A stretch of DNA of 64,000 nt from Streptomyces sp. NBC_01498 (GTDB lineage: Bacteria > Actinomycetota > Actinomycetes > Streptomycetales > Streptomycetaceae): NCBI RefSeq assembly GCF_036327775.1, contig NZ_CP109598.1, positions 1,922,001 to 1,986,000 of the forward strand, read 5' to 3'. Positions 32,985-41,349 of the stretch are shown here, piece after piece; the first letter of the stretch is position 1, and the number at the start of each line of letters is the position of its first letter. Below the pieces are notes generated by a model that ran no database searches, was not told the DNA's origin, and saw only the letters and a program-made list of their open reading frames with translations. Position numbers and translations under genes: made by a program.

Positions 32985-33053
32985 CACCCGGCACATCCAA
33001 CACCCCTGACGCACCCGGCACATCCAACGCCTCCGACGCACCCGGCGCACCGG
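32985..33053. repeat. 27-bp tandem repeats in the hydroxylase leader
   Basis: Two nearly identical 27-bp units at 32985-33011 and 33012-33038, each starting CACCCGGCACATCCAAC, plus a partial third at 33039. They lie 58-110 bp upstream of the HpaB-type gene start and downstream of the AraC gene. Tandem direct repeats are the usual target form for AraC-family activators, so this is a candidate operator. Confidence 0.55.
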
Positions 33054-33168
33054 GAACGCGGGAAACGCCGTTCCACTTCCTGGGAGAGCCTTTCCCGGCG
33101 CAAGCTCCGTCAGCAATGAACGACCGTCCAGCGGTCCTTAATAACCGGCCAGACCACGACCTCGGCGG

Positions 33169-34137
33169 CTACGGGGCGACCGGCACCGTACCGCTGCGGT
33201 ACTCCCCCGGCGTCTTTTCGAACCACTTGCGAAACGCAAGATGGAAACCGACCGCGCTGCGGTATCCCACCCGCTGCGGCACCGCCGACTGCGGCAGGGT
33301 CGTCTCCCCGAGCAGCCGCGCCGCCTCCTGCATCCGACGGCCCGTCAGATGCCGCGCGGGGGCCTCCCCGACGAGTTCGCGGAACGCGGCCGTGAAGGCC
33401 GAGCGGGACATGCCGACCTCCCGCGCCAGGGACTCGATCGTCCACGGCTCGGCGAACCGTGTGGCGATGATCACCATCGCCCTGCTGATCCCCGGATGGC
33501 TGAGCACCGGCAGCGACGACGGATTGTCCGCGATCTCCCGCAGCAGCGGACGCAGCGCCAGGACCAGCGCCATCTCGAACGCGCGTAGCGTGATGAGGCG
33601 GTCGCCGGGGCCGACGGGGCGGGTCGGCGAGGCGAGGAGCCGCAGCGTGTCGCGCAGCAGCGGTTCGTTGTCGACCTGGGTGCGGTCCAGCACCAGGGCC
33701 CACGGCAGCGCCGTGTAGAGGCCGGTGGCGGCGCTCGCGTCGTAGTGCAGTCCGGCGCAGAGCAGCCGGCTCTCGGGCCCGCCGCCGGTGATCTTCAACT
33801 CGCCCGAGGTGCCGGGCAGTCGCTCGGGCAGGACGGCGCCGAGCCGCAGTCCGCCCTCCCGGTCCGGCCGGTCGGCGATGCGGTGGGCGGCGCCGGTCGG
33901 GAAGACGGCGAGATCACCCTCCCGGATCTCCAGGGGTGTCTGGCCCTCGCCGGTCACCCAGCAGCCGCCCTCGACGATGTAGTGGAGGATCGCGCAGCTC
34001 TGCTCGGCGTCGCCCTCGATCGCCCAGGGCGCGCTGACGTGCCACCGGCTGTCGAAGACCCCCGTGAGCCGGAGCGGCTTCAGCAGCTCGCTCAGGAGAT
34101 CGTCACTCTCGGTCTTGATGGGCTCCATCGGTTCCAT
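33169..34137 (-). CDS. AraC family transcriptional regulator (cupin_6 + HTH)
   Basis: A 322-residue regulator. An N-terminal cupin_6 sensor domain (about residues 15-200) includes ILHYIVEGGCWVTGEG and EGDLAVFPTGAAHRI. The C-terminal 100 residues carry two AraC helix-turn-helices: ESLAREVGMSRSAFTAAFRE and QSAVPQRVGYRSAVGFHLAF, ending with FRKWFEKTPGEYR. The start ATG 34137 has GAAGGA six bases upstream. It is transcribed toward the HpaB-type gene and divergent from the NmrA-type gene with a 119-bp shared region. It is the obvious local regulator of the cluster; the effector may be an aromatic compound. Confidence 0.9.
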   Translation of the reverse strand: MEPMEPIKTESDDLLSELLKPLRLTGVFDSRWHVSAPWAIEGDAEQSCAILHYIVEGGCWVTGEGQTPLEIREGDLAVFPTGAAHRIADRPDREGGLRLGAVLPERLPGTSGELKITGGGPESRLLCAGLHYDASAATGLYTALPWALVLDRTQVDNEPLLRDTLRLLASPTRPVGPGDRLITLRAFEMALVLALRPLLREIADNPSSLPVLSHPGISRAMVIIATRFAEPWTIESLAREVGMSRSAFTAAFRELVGEAPARHLTGRRMQEAARLLGETTLPQSAVPQRVGYRSAVGFHLAFRKWFEKTPGEYRSGTVPVAP

Positions 34138-34256
34138 GGACGATCCTTCAACCCCCGCCCCGGTTTGTTAATTGATCGGCCGAACCCGCCGCCGCCAGCC
34201 TTGTGAAAGAGCCGTCATCGACAGCGGACACACCTTATCGAAGGGCCTTCAGACAC

Positions 34257-35177
34257 ATGTCCGATCAGATTCCGATGCGCGTCGCCGTCGTGGGGGCCAC
34301 CGGGTTCCAGGGCGGTGCCGTGGCCCGCCTGCTGACCGAGCGCGGACACGGGGTCCGTACCCTCACCCGGGCCGCCGAACCGGACCGCCCACCGCTGCCC
34401 GGAACCTCCTTCGTCGGCGGTGACCTGGCCGATCTTCCCGCCGTACGGCGGCTGATGGAGGGCGCGACGCACGCCTCGGTGGTGATGCCGCTGGTGTACG
34501 GGACGGAGCAGGTACGGCGGTACGCCCGCAATGTCGGCGAGGCCGCGCGGGAGGCGGGGGTCCGGCGCCTGGTCTTCAACTCCAACACGCGTATCCCCGA
34601 CGTGTCCACGAATGTGGCCGCGTTCGAGACGCGCCGGGTCGCCGAGGAGGAACTGCGGGCCAGCGGCGTGCCGTTGGTGGTGCTCCGGCCGCCGGTCTAT
34701 CTGGACAACCTGTTCAGCCCGTGGAACGGCCCGGCGCTGGTCAGCGAGGGGGTCCTGGCCTATCCGCTGCCCGGGGCCACGCCCACCGCGTGGATCTCGC
34801 ACCGGGATCTGGCGGAGGCCGTCCACGCGGCGCTCACCGTGGACGGGGTGGAGGGCGAGACCTTCGACATCGGCGGCGACGAGTCGCTGACCGGTGACGA
34901 GCTGGCGTCGGCGTTCGCCACCGGGCTCGGCCGCGAGGTGCGCTATCTGCCGCTGCCGCCCACCGTGTTCGAGCAGGCGCTGTCCCAGGTCGCCGGGCCG
35001 GAGGCGGCGGCCGGGGTCGCGGGCATCTACCACTACATGGCGACGGGCACCGACCCGCTGCTGATGGGGAGCGACGGGGGGCGGGCGGCGAACGCGCTGG
35101 CCCTGAAGCCGGCACCGGTGGACGAGTGGGTGACGCGGCAGCCGTGGCAGGTGTGGTCGACGGCGGACGTGAGCTGA
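34257..35177 (+). CDS. NmrA family NAD(P)-binding protein (atypical SDR)
   Basis: A 306-residue Rossmann-fold protein. The dinucleotide motif is VAVVGATGFQGGAVARLL at the N-terminus, followed by family-typical LVFNSNTRIPDVSTNVAAFE and SGVPLVVLRPPVYLDNLFSP, and the C-terminal EVRYLPLPPTVFEQALSQVA. NmrA-type proteins are redox sensors or NAD(P)H-dependent reductases. This one is most likely an enzyme or redox partner of the cluster, sharing a promoter region with the AraC gene. The start ATG 34257 follows GAAGGG. Two tandem 29-bp repeats follow its stop. Confidence 0.83.
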   Translation: MSDQIPMRVAVVGATGFQGGAVARLLTERGHGVRTLTRAAEPDRPPLPGTSFVGGDLADLPAVRRLMEGATHASVVMPLVYGTEQVRRYARNVGEAAREAGVRRLVFNSNTRIPDVSTNVAAFETRRVAEEELRASGVPLVVLRPPVYLDNLFSPWNGPALVSEGVLAYPLPGATPTAWISHRDLAEAVHAALTVDGVEGETFDIGGDESLTGDELASAFATGLGREVRYLPLPPTVFEQALSQVAGPEAAAGVAGIYHYMATGTDPLLMGSDGGRAANALALKPAPVDEWVTRQPWQVWSTADVS

Positions 35178-35729
35178 CCCGGCGCGACCGACCTGGCCCA
35201 ACACCACCCGGCCCGACCGACCTGGCCCAACACCACCCGGCTCGACCGGCCCCACCGACGAGACGCGACCGACCCGCCCCGGTCCGGTCCCGTCCACCGA
35301 CCGCGCCCCGCACCCCGGCGTGCGCCCCGCTCCCGCCCCGTCCCCGCGCATCGGCCGCCCGTGCCGCGCGGAGGCGGGGCGCTCCCGTTCCCCCGGCGCC
35401 CTTCACGGCGCCCGCACGGCGCTCCCGCGCCCCCGTGCGTTCCGACCGTTTCCGGCCACGCCCCCAGAGTTGCCCAGGTCTTAACGAACCACCGATTGTG
35501 GACCGGAAAATCGTGGGAAGGCTCAAGCGGTAAGCACGGCAAGCGCGAGCGTTTCATCCGATTCCATGGCTTTCTACCACTATTGGAGTGAACGCGGACA
35601 GGAGCGGCCATGCCCGCAGCCCGCCAGTCACCAACAGAACAGCTACAAATAACATCACACCATGGCAAAAGTCCCCCGTCCGTTCGTCCTGCCCTGCCTG
35701 CCTCGTCCGCCCAGCCCCCAGGTGATCAC
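35178..35729. other. glgE upstream region with 29-bp tandem repeats
   Basis: This 552-bp stretch has no clear gene. Positions 35185-35213 and 35214-35242 are a near-perfect 29-bp tandem repeat (unit begins CGACCGACCTGGCCCAACAC), with a partial third copy. From about 35460 the composition becomes more AT-rich, as expected for a promoter and leader. An in-frame ATG at 35610 with a good AGGAG could extend GlgE by 40 residues, but the codons there (CTA, ATA, ACA, AGT) are unlike genuine coding sequence in this window, so this part is treated as leader. Confidence 0.5.
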
Positions 35730-37724
35730 ATGATCGGTCGCATTCCCGTCCTGGACGTACGCCCTCTCGTCAGCTGTGGCAAACGCCCGGCCAAGGCGGT
35801 GAGCGGAGAGACGTTCCAGGTCACCGCGACCGTCTTCCGCGAGGGCCACGACGCCGTCGGCGCCAATGTCGTCCTGCGGGGCCCGGACGGCCGGCCCGGC
35901 CCCTGGACCCCCATGCGCGAACTGGCCCCCGGCACCGACCGCTGGGGCGCCGACGTCACACCGACGTCCGAGGGCCGGTGGACGTACCGGGTGGAGGCGT
36001 GGAGCGACCCCCTCGCGACCTGGCGGCACGCCGCCGAGATCAAGATCCCGGCCGGCATCGACATCGATCTGGTCCTGACCGAGGGCGCCGCCCTCCACGA
36101 ACGCGCCGCCGCCGGTGTCCCCAAGCGCGAGGGCCGGGAGACGGTCCTGGCCGCCGCCGACGCCCTGCGCGACGCGCGACGCTCCCCCGCCGACCGCCTC
36201 GCCGCCGCCCTCACCGCGGAGACCTACGAGGTCCTCTCCCGTCACCCGCTGCGCGAGCTGGTCTCGGCGTCGAAGCCGGTCAAGCTCCAGGTGGAGCGGG
36301 AGCGGGCGCTGTACGGCTCCTGGTACGAGCTGTTCCCGCGCTCCGAGGGCGCCGTCGTCACCCCGGGCGAGGCCCCCGTCAGCGGCACGTTCCGGACCGC
36401 CGCCGAGCGGCTGCCGGCCGTCGCCGCGATGGGCTTCGACGTGGTCTATCTGCCGCCGATCCATCCCATCGGCACCACGCACCGCAAGGGCCCGGACAAC
36501 ACCCTCACCCCCGGCCCGCACGATGTCGGTGTCCCCTGGGCGATCGGCTCGGCCGACGGCGGCCACGACGCGATCCACCCCGACCTCGGCACGATCGAGG
36601 ACTTCGACGCCTTCGTGGCGAAGGCCGCGTCGCTGCGCATGGAGATCGCGCTGGACTTCGCCCTCCAGTGCTCGCCCGACCACCCCTGGGTGAAGGAACA
36701 CCCGGAGTGGTTCCACCACCGCGCGGACGGCACGATCGCGTACGCGGAGAATCCGCCCAAGAAGTACCAGGACATCTATCCGATCGCCTTCGACAGCGAC
36801 ATGGACGGTCTGGTCGCGGAGACCCTGCGGGTGCTGCGGTACTGGATGGACCACGGCGTACGGATCTTCCGCGTCGACAACCCGCACACCAAGCCGGTGG
36901 TCTTCTGGGAGCGGGTGATCGACGGCATCAACGCCACCGACCCCGATGTGATCTTCCTGGCCGAGGCGTTCACCCGGCCCGCCATGATGCACACCCTGGG
37001 CGCGATCGGGTTCCAGCAGTCGTACACCTACTTCACCTGGCGTACGGGCAAGCGGGAACTCACCGACTACGTCACCGAACTGTCGGGCGAGGCCGCGTCG
37101 TACATGCGCCCGAACTTCTTCGTCAACACGCCCGACATCCTGCACGCCTATCTTCAGGACGGCGGCCGTCCGGCATTCGAGGTACGCGCGGTACTCGCCG
37201 CGACGATGGTGCCGTCCTGGGGCGTCTACGCGGGATACGAACTCCTGGAGAACGCCCCGGCAAAACCCGGGAGCGAGGAGTATCTGCATTCGGAGAAGTA
37301 CGAGCTGCGCCCCCGGAACTGGGACGCGGCGGAGCGCGAGGGGCGCACCATCGCCCCCCTCATCACCACGCTCAACCGGATCCGGCGCCGCCATCCGGCG
37401 CTCCAGCAGCTGCGGAACATCCATTTCCACGACGCCGACAACGACTCCGTCATCGCCTACAGCAAGCGGTCGGGTCCGGGGTCGGACGTCGTACTGGTCG
37501 TCGTGAACCTCGACCCTCACCACACCCAGGAGGCAACGGTCTCGTTGGACATGCCGCGACTCGGCCTCGACTGGCACGAGACCGTGCCGGTGCGCGACGA
37601 GCTCACCGGAGAGATCTACCACTGGGGCAGGGCCAACTACGTGCGCCTGGAGCCGGGTGTGACACCCGCGCACATCGTCGTTCTGCGACCGTCCCCGCCG
37701 ATCGGAGGGTCACCCACAACATGA
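35730..37724 (+). CDS. glgE: Alpha-1,4-glucan:maltose-1-phosphate maltosyltransferase GlgE
   Basis: A 664-residue GH13 subfamily 3 enzyme that extends alpha-1,4-glucans by transferring maltosyl units from maltose-1-phosphate. The N-terminal beta domain ([14 protein letters not shown]...[12 protein letters not shown]) and helical insert are typical. The catalytic Asp nucleophile is in [13 protein letters not shown] (about residue 383) and the Glu acid/base in [10 protein letters not shown] (about 412), the same 29-residue spacing as in characterised Streptomyces GlgE. The start ATG 35730 has AGGTGA upstream; 35610 is the alternative. It is coupled to treS by a 4-bp overlap and fed by TreS and maltokinase. 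Confidence 0.94.
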   Translation: MIGRIPVLDVRPLVSCGKRPAKAVSGETFQVTATVFREGHDAVGANVVLRGPDGRPGPWTPMRELAPGTDRWGADVTPTSEGRWTYRVEAWSDPLATWRHAAEIKIPAGIDIDLVLTEGAALHERAAAGVPKREGRETVLAAADALRDARRSPADRLAAALTAETYEVLSRHPLRELVSASKPVKLQVERERALYGSWYELFPRSEGAVVTPGEAPVSGTFRTAAERLPAVAAMGFDVVYLPPIHPIGTTHRKGPDNTLTPGPHDVGVPWAIGSADGGHDAIHPDLGTIEDFDAFVAKAASLRMEIALDFALQCSPDHPWVKEHPEWFHHRADGTIAYAENPPKKYQDIYPIAFDSDMDGLVAETLRVLRYWMDHGVRIFRVDNPHTKPVVFWERVIDGINATDPDVIFLAEAFTRPAMMHTLGAIGFQQSYTYFTWRTGKRELTDYVTELSGEAASYMRPNFFVNTPDILHAYLQDGGRPAFEVRAVLAATMVPSWGVYAGYELLENAPAKPGSEEYLHSEKYELRPRNWDAAEREGRTIAPLITTLNRIRRRHPALQQLRNIHFHDADNDSVIAYSKRSGPGSDVVLVVVNLDPHHTQEATVSLDMPRLGLDWHETVPVRDELTGEIYHWGRANYVRLEPGVTPAHIVVLRPSPPIGGSPTT

Positions 37725-39445
37725 TCATCAATGAGCCCGTCCACGACTTGTTCGAGGACACTCCCGCGAAGGACCGTGACCCCGACTGGTTCAAACGAGC
37801 CGTCTTCTACGAGGTCCTGGTGCGCTCGTTCCAGGACAGCAACGGCGACGGCATCGGAGACCTCAAGGGCATCACCGCCAAACTGGACTACCTCCAGTGG
37901 CTGGGTGTCGACTGTCTCTGGCTGCCGCCGTTCTTCAAGTCACCGTTGCGCGACGGCGGTTACGACGTGTCCGACTACACCTCCGTGCTGCCCGAGTTCG
38001 GTGACCTCGCCGACTTCGTGGAGTTCGTCGACGCCGCCCACCAGCGCGGCATGCGCGTGATCATCGACTTCGTCATGAATCACACCAGCGACCAGCACGA
38101 CTGGTTCCAGGAGTCCCGCAAGGACCCCGACGGGCCGTACGGCGACTACTACGTCTGGGCCGACGACGACAAGCAGTTCCCGGACGCGCGGATCATCTTC
38201 GTCGACACCGAGACGTCCAACTGGACCTTCGACCCGGTCCGCAAGCAGTACTACTGGCACCGCTTCTTCTCGCACCAGCCGGACCTCAACTACGAGAACC
38301 CGGCCGTCCGCGAGGAGATCATCTCCGCGCTGCGCTTCTGGCTGGACCTGGGCATCGACGGCTTCCGCCTCGACGCCGTGCCGTACCTCTACCAGGAGGA
38401 GGGCACCGACTGCGAGAACCTGCCGGCGACGCACGCGCTGCTGCGCGAGGTCCGGGAGATCATCGACACGCACTACCCGGACACCGTGCTCCTCGCCGAG
38501 GCCAACCAGTGGCCGGAGGACGTCGTCGACTACTTCGGCGACTACGCCAAGGGCGGCGACGAGTGCCACATGGCGTTCCACTTCCCGGTGATGCCGCGGA
38601 TCTTCATGGCCGTACGGCGCGAGTCCCGCTACCCGGTCTCCGAGATCCTCTCCAAGACCCCGGCCATCCCGACCGGCTGCCAGTGGGGCATCTTCCTGCG
38701 CAACCACGACGAGCTGACCCTCGAAATGGTCACGGACGAAGAACGCGACTACATGTACGCGGAGTACGCCAAGGACCCGCGGATGCGCGCCAACATCGGC
38801 ATCCGGCGCCGTCTGGCGTCGCTGCTGGACAACGACCGCAACCAGATCGAGCTGTTCACCGCCCTGCTGCTGTCGCTGCCCGGCTCCCCGATCCTCTACT
38901 ACGGGGACGAGATCGGGATGGGCGACAACATCTGGCTCGGCGACCGCGACGCGGTACGGACCCCGATGCAGTGGACCCCGGACCGGAACGCGGGCTTCTC
39001 GTCCTGCGACCCCGGCCGGCTCTACCTCCCGACGATCATGGACCCGGTCTACGGCTACCAGGTCACCAACGTCGAGGCGTCGATGGCGTCGCCGTCGTCG
39101 CTGCTGCACTGGACCCGCCGCATGATCGAGATCCGGAAGCAGAACCCGGCCTTCGGTCTCGGCTCGTACACCGAACTGCCGTCGACGAATCCGGCGGTGC
39201 TCGCGTTCCTGCGCGAGGCGCCGTCGCAGGACGGCAACGGTGACGACCTGGTGCTCTGCGTGCACAACTTCTCACGCTTCGCACAGCCCACGGAGCTGGA
39301 TCTGCGGGCCTTCAGCGGGCGCCACCCGGTCGAGCTGATCGGCGGGGTGCGCTTCCCGGCGATCGGGGACTGGCCGTATCTGCTGACCCTGGCGGGCCAC
39401 GGCTTCTACTGGTTCCGGCTCCGTCAGGACCCCTCACCGGCCTGA
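37721..39445 (+). CDS. treS: Trehalose synthase (maltose alpha-D-glucosyltransferase)
   Basis: A 574-residue GH13 subfamily 16 enzyme interconverting trehalose and maltose. The N-terminus [20 protein letters not shown] and the TIM-barrel motifs [37 protein letters not shown] (nucleophile Asp about residue 218), [18 protein letters not shown] (acid/base Glu) and [13 protein letters not shown] (third Asp) are all intact. It has no fused C-terminal maltokinase, which is encoded separately next door. Its ATG overlaps the glgE stop (ATGA). An 11-bp hairpin follows the stop. Confidence 0.95.
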   Translation: MIINEPVHDLFEDTPAKDRDPDWFKRAVFYEVLVRSFQDSNGDGIGDLKGITAKLDYLQWLGVDCLWLPPFFKSPLRDGGYDVSDYTSVLPEFGDLADFVEFVDAAHQRGMRVIIDFVMNHTSDQHDWFQESRKDPDGPYGDYYVWADDDKQFPDARIIFVDTETSNWTFDPVRKQYYWHRFFSHQPDLNYENPAVREEIISALRFWLDLGIDGFRLDAVPYLYQEEGTDCENLPATHALLREVREIIDTHYPDTVLLAEANQWPEDVVDYFGDYAKGGDECHMAFHFPVMPRIFMAVRRESRYPVSEILSKTPAIPTGCQWGIFLRNHDELTLEMVTDEERDYMYAEYAKDPRMRANIGIRRRLASLLDNDRNQIELFTALLLSLPGSPILYYGDEIGMGDNIWLGDRDAVRTPMQWTPDRNAGFSSCDPGRLYLPTIMDPVYGYQVTNVEASMASPSSLLHWTRRMIEIRKQNPAFGLGSYTELPSTNPAVLAFLREAPSQDGNGDDLVLCVHNFSRFAQPTELDLRAFSGRHPVELIGGVRFPAIGDWPYLLTLAGHGFYWFRLRQDPSPA

Positions 39446-39455
39446 TGACGAACAA

Positions 39456-39487
39456 GTGCGGGGCGGTCGGTTACTGCCGCCCCGCAC
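39456..39487 (+). terminator. Hairpin between treS and the maltokinase gene
   Basis: GTGCGGGGCGG at 39456-39466 pairs perfectly with CCGCCCCGCAC at 39477-39487. It begins 11 bp after the treS stop. It may end the glgE-treS message or reduce read-through into the maltokinase gene, which has its own 170-bp upstream region. Confidence 0.65.
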
Positions 39488-39657
39488 GGGGCACCCTCCA
39501 CGACATCGAGTCCGACGAAGGACTTCCCACGCCGGGCGGGCCGTCGGTCCGTACGGACCATCCTGACCCGACACGTCCCGCACAGCCGGACTCCGTTGCC
39601 GTAATCCGGGACACTCTGCGCATCCTGTGGTGTGCCCCGGGGAAAGGACGCGATGCC

Positions 39658-41166
39658 ATGTCGAAGGCTGCATCCACCCGGAGCTCACCACGTCCCGGAG
39701 CCGCGTTCCCGCCCGCCGGGGCCGAAAGACTGGTCGGCTCCCTCGCACCCCTGCTGCACGAGTGGCTGCCGCGACAGCGCTGGTTCGCCGGGAAGGGCCG
39801 CCCCATCACGGGCTTCTCGGCGGTCTCCGCCACCGAGCTGACGCCCCCCGGGACCGTCGCTTCCGGTGCCCCCGCCGGAGAAGGGCCCGGTGCCGGGGAA
39901 GGGCCGAGCCTGCTCCATCTGCTGGTGCGGGTCGAACAGCGCTCCACCCCCGAGCCGGACGCGCCGTCCGTCCCCGCACCGCCCACCGACGACTGCTACC
40001 AGCTCCTGCTGGGCGTACGGTCCACCCTGCCGCCCCGGCTCGCCGCCGCCCGCGTCGGCGTCGCCGCCAAAGGGCCGCTGACCGGCCGCGTCATCTACGA
40101 GGCACTGCACGACCCGGACCTCGCCGACCTGCTGCTGGAACGTTTGCGCACACCCTCCGTACTCGGACCGCTGCGCTTCGAGCGGGCCGTCGAGATCCCC
40201 GCCGGGCTGGCGCCCCGCCCGCTCGGCGCGGAGCAGTCGAACTCGTCCCTCGTCTACGGCGAGGAGTACATCCTCAAGATCCTGCGCCGGGTCTACCCCG
40301 GGGCCAACCCCGATCTGGAGCTGCCGCTGGCCCTGGCGGGCGAGGGCTGCCGCCGGGTCCCGTCGCCGGTGGCCTGGTTCGAGGCCGTGGGCGACGACAG
40401 CGGGCGTGAACCGCTGACGCTCGGGGTGCTCCAGCCGTTCCTCAAGGGGTCCGAGGACGGCTGGCAGCTGGCCCTGCGGGCGCTGGCCGCAGGCAGCCCC
40501 TTCACCGACGAGGCGCGGGCGCTGGGGCGGGCCACCGCCGAGGTGCACCTCGCGCTCGCCGCCGCGCTGCCGACCGTCACCCTCGGGCCGCAGCAGACGG
40601 CGAATCTGGCCGAGGCCATGTCCGGGCGGCTGGAGGCCACCGCGCAGGCGGTGCCGGCGCTCCTGCCGTACGTCGCCGGGCTGCGTACCGCCTTCGACGC
40701 GCTGGCCGGGCTGGGCCACGGGCACGGCGGCGGCCCCGGCTCCGGGGTCGCGCGCATCACCCGCGCCCAGCGGGTCCACGGGGACCTGCACCTGGGGCAG
40801 ACACTGCGCACCCCGGACGGCGAGTGGTCGCTGATCGACTTCGAGGGCGAACCGGCCAGGCCGCTCACCGAGCGCCGCCGCCCCCAGCCCGCGGTGCGGG
40901 ACGTGGCGGGCATGCTGCGCTCGTTCGACTACGCGGCCCGCTCCCACGAGCCGTGGAACCCCGGCTGGGCGGAACGCTGCCGGTCCGCGTACTGCGACGG
41001 CTACGCCGAGGCGGCGGGCGTCGACCCGCGCGAGGACGCGGCGCTGATGCGGGCGTACGAGACGGACAAGGCGGTGTACGAGGTGCTGTACGAGGCCAGG
41101 AACCGCCCCGACTGGCTGGCCGTCCCGATGGCGGCGATCCAGCGTCTGGCCGCCCACCGCCCCTGA
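39658..41166 (+). CDS. mak: Maltokinase (Pep2/Mak)
   Basis: A 502-residue kinase that phosphorylates maltose to maltose-1-phosphate, the GlgE donor. The N-terminal cap has LHEWLPRQRWFAGKGRPI. The aminoglycoside-phosphotransferase-like core has EQSNSSLVYGEEYILKILRR (ATP-binding), the catalytic loop RVHGDLHLGQTLRT and the metal-binding SLIDFEGEPARP. The C-terminus has YEARNRPDWLAVPMAAIQRL. An Ala/Gly/Pro-rich insert of about 25 residues follows the first strands. The start ATG 39658 follows GGAAAGGA. It lies between treS and glgB, the usual order for this pathway. Confidence 0.93.
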   Translation: MSKAASTRSSPRPGAAFPPAGAERLVGSLAPLLHEWLPRQRWFAGKGRPITGFSAVSATELTPPGTVASGAPAGEGPGAGEGPSLLHLLVRVEQRSTPEPDAPSVPAPPTDDCYQLLLGVRSTLPPRLAAARVGVAAKGPLTGRVIYEALHDPDLADLLLERLRTPSVLGPLRFERAVEIPAGLAPRPLGAEQSNSSLVYGEEYILKILRRVYPGANPDLELPLALAGEGCRRVPSPVAWFEAVGDDSGREPLTLGVLQPFLKGSEDGWQLALRALAAGSPFTDEARALGRATAEVHLALAAALPTVTLGPQQTANLAEAMSGRLEATAQAVPALLPYVAGLRTAFDALAGLGHGHGGGPGSGVARITRAQRVHGDLHLGQTLRTPDGEWSLIDFEGEPARPLTERRRPQPAVRDVAGMLRSFDYAARSHEPWNPGWAERCRSAYCDGYAEAAGVDPREDAALMRAYETDKAVYEVLYEARNRPDWLAVPMAAIQRLAAHRP

Positions 41167-41349
41167 CACCGGCCTCGCCGAGACCGGCGGCCGTCGGCCA
41201 CCGCCCGCCCACGATCCACGTCCGTGCCGCCCGGCACGGCCCGGTACCACCGCGTACCGGCCGCCCCGCCCGCAACCGGAGCCCGGTGGGCCGACCCGTC
41301 GGCCCACCGGCTCACCCGTTCCCCGTCGTCCCGCCGAGGAGGCAGCCCC

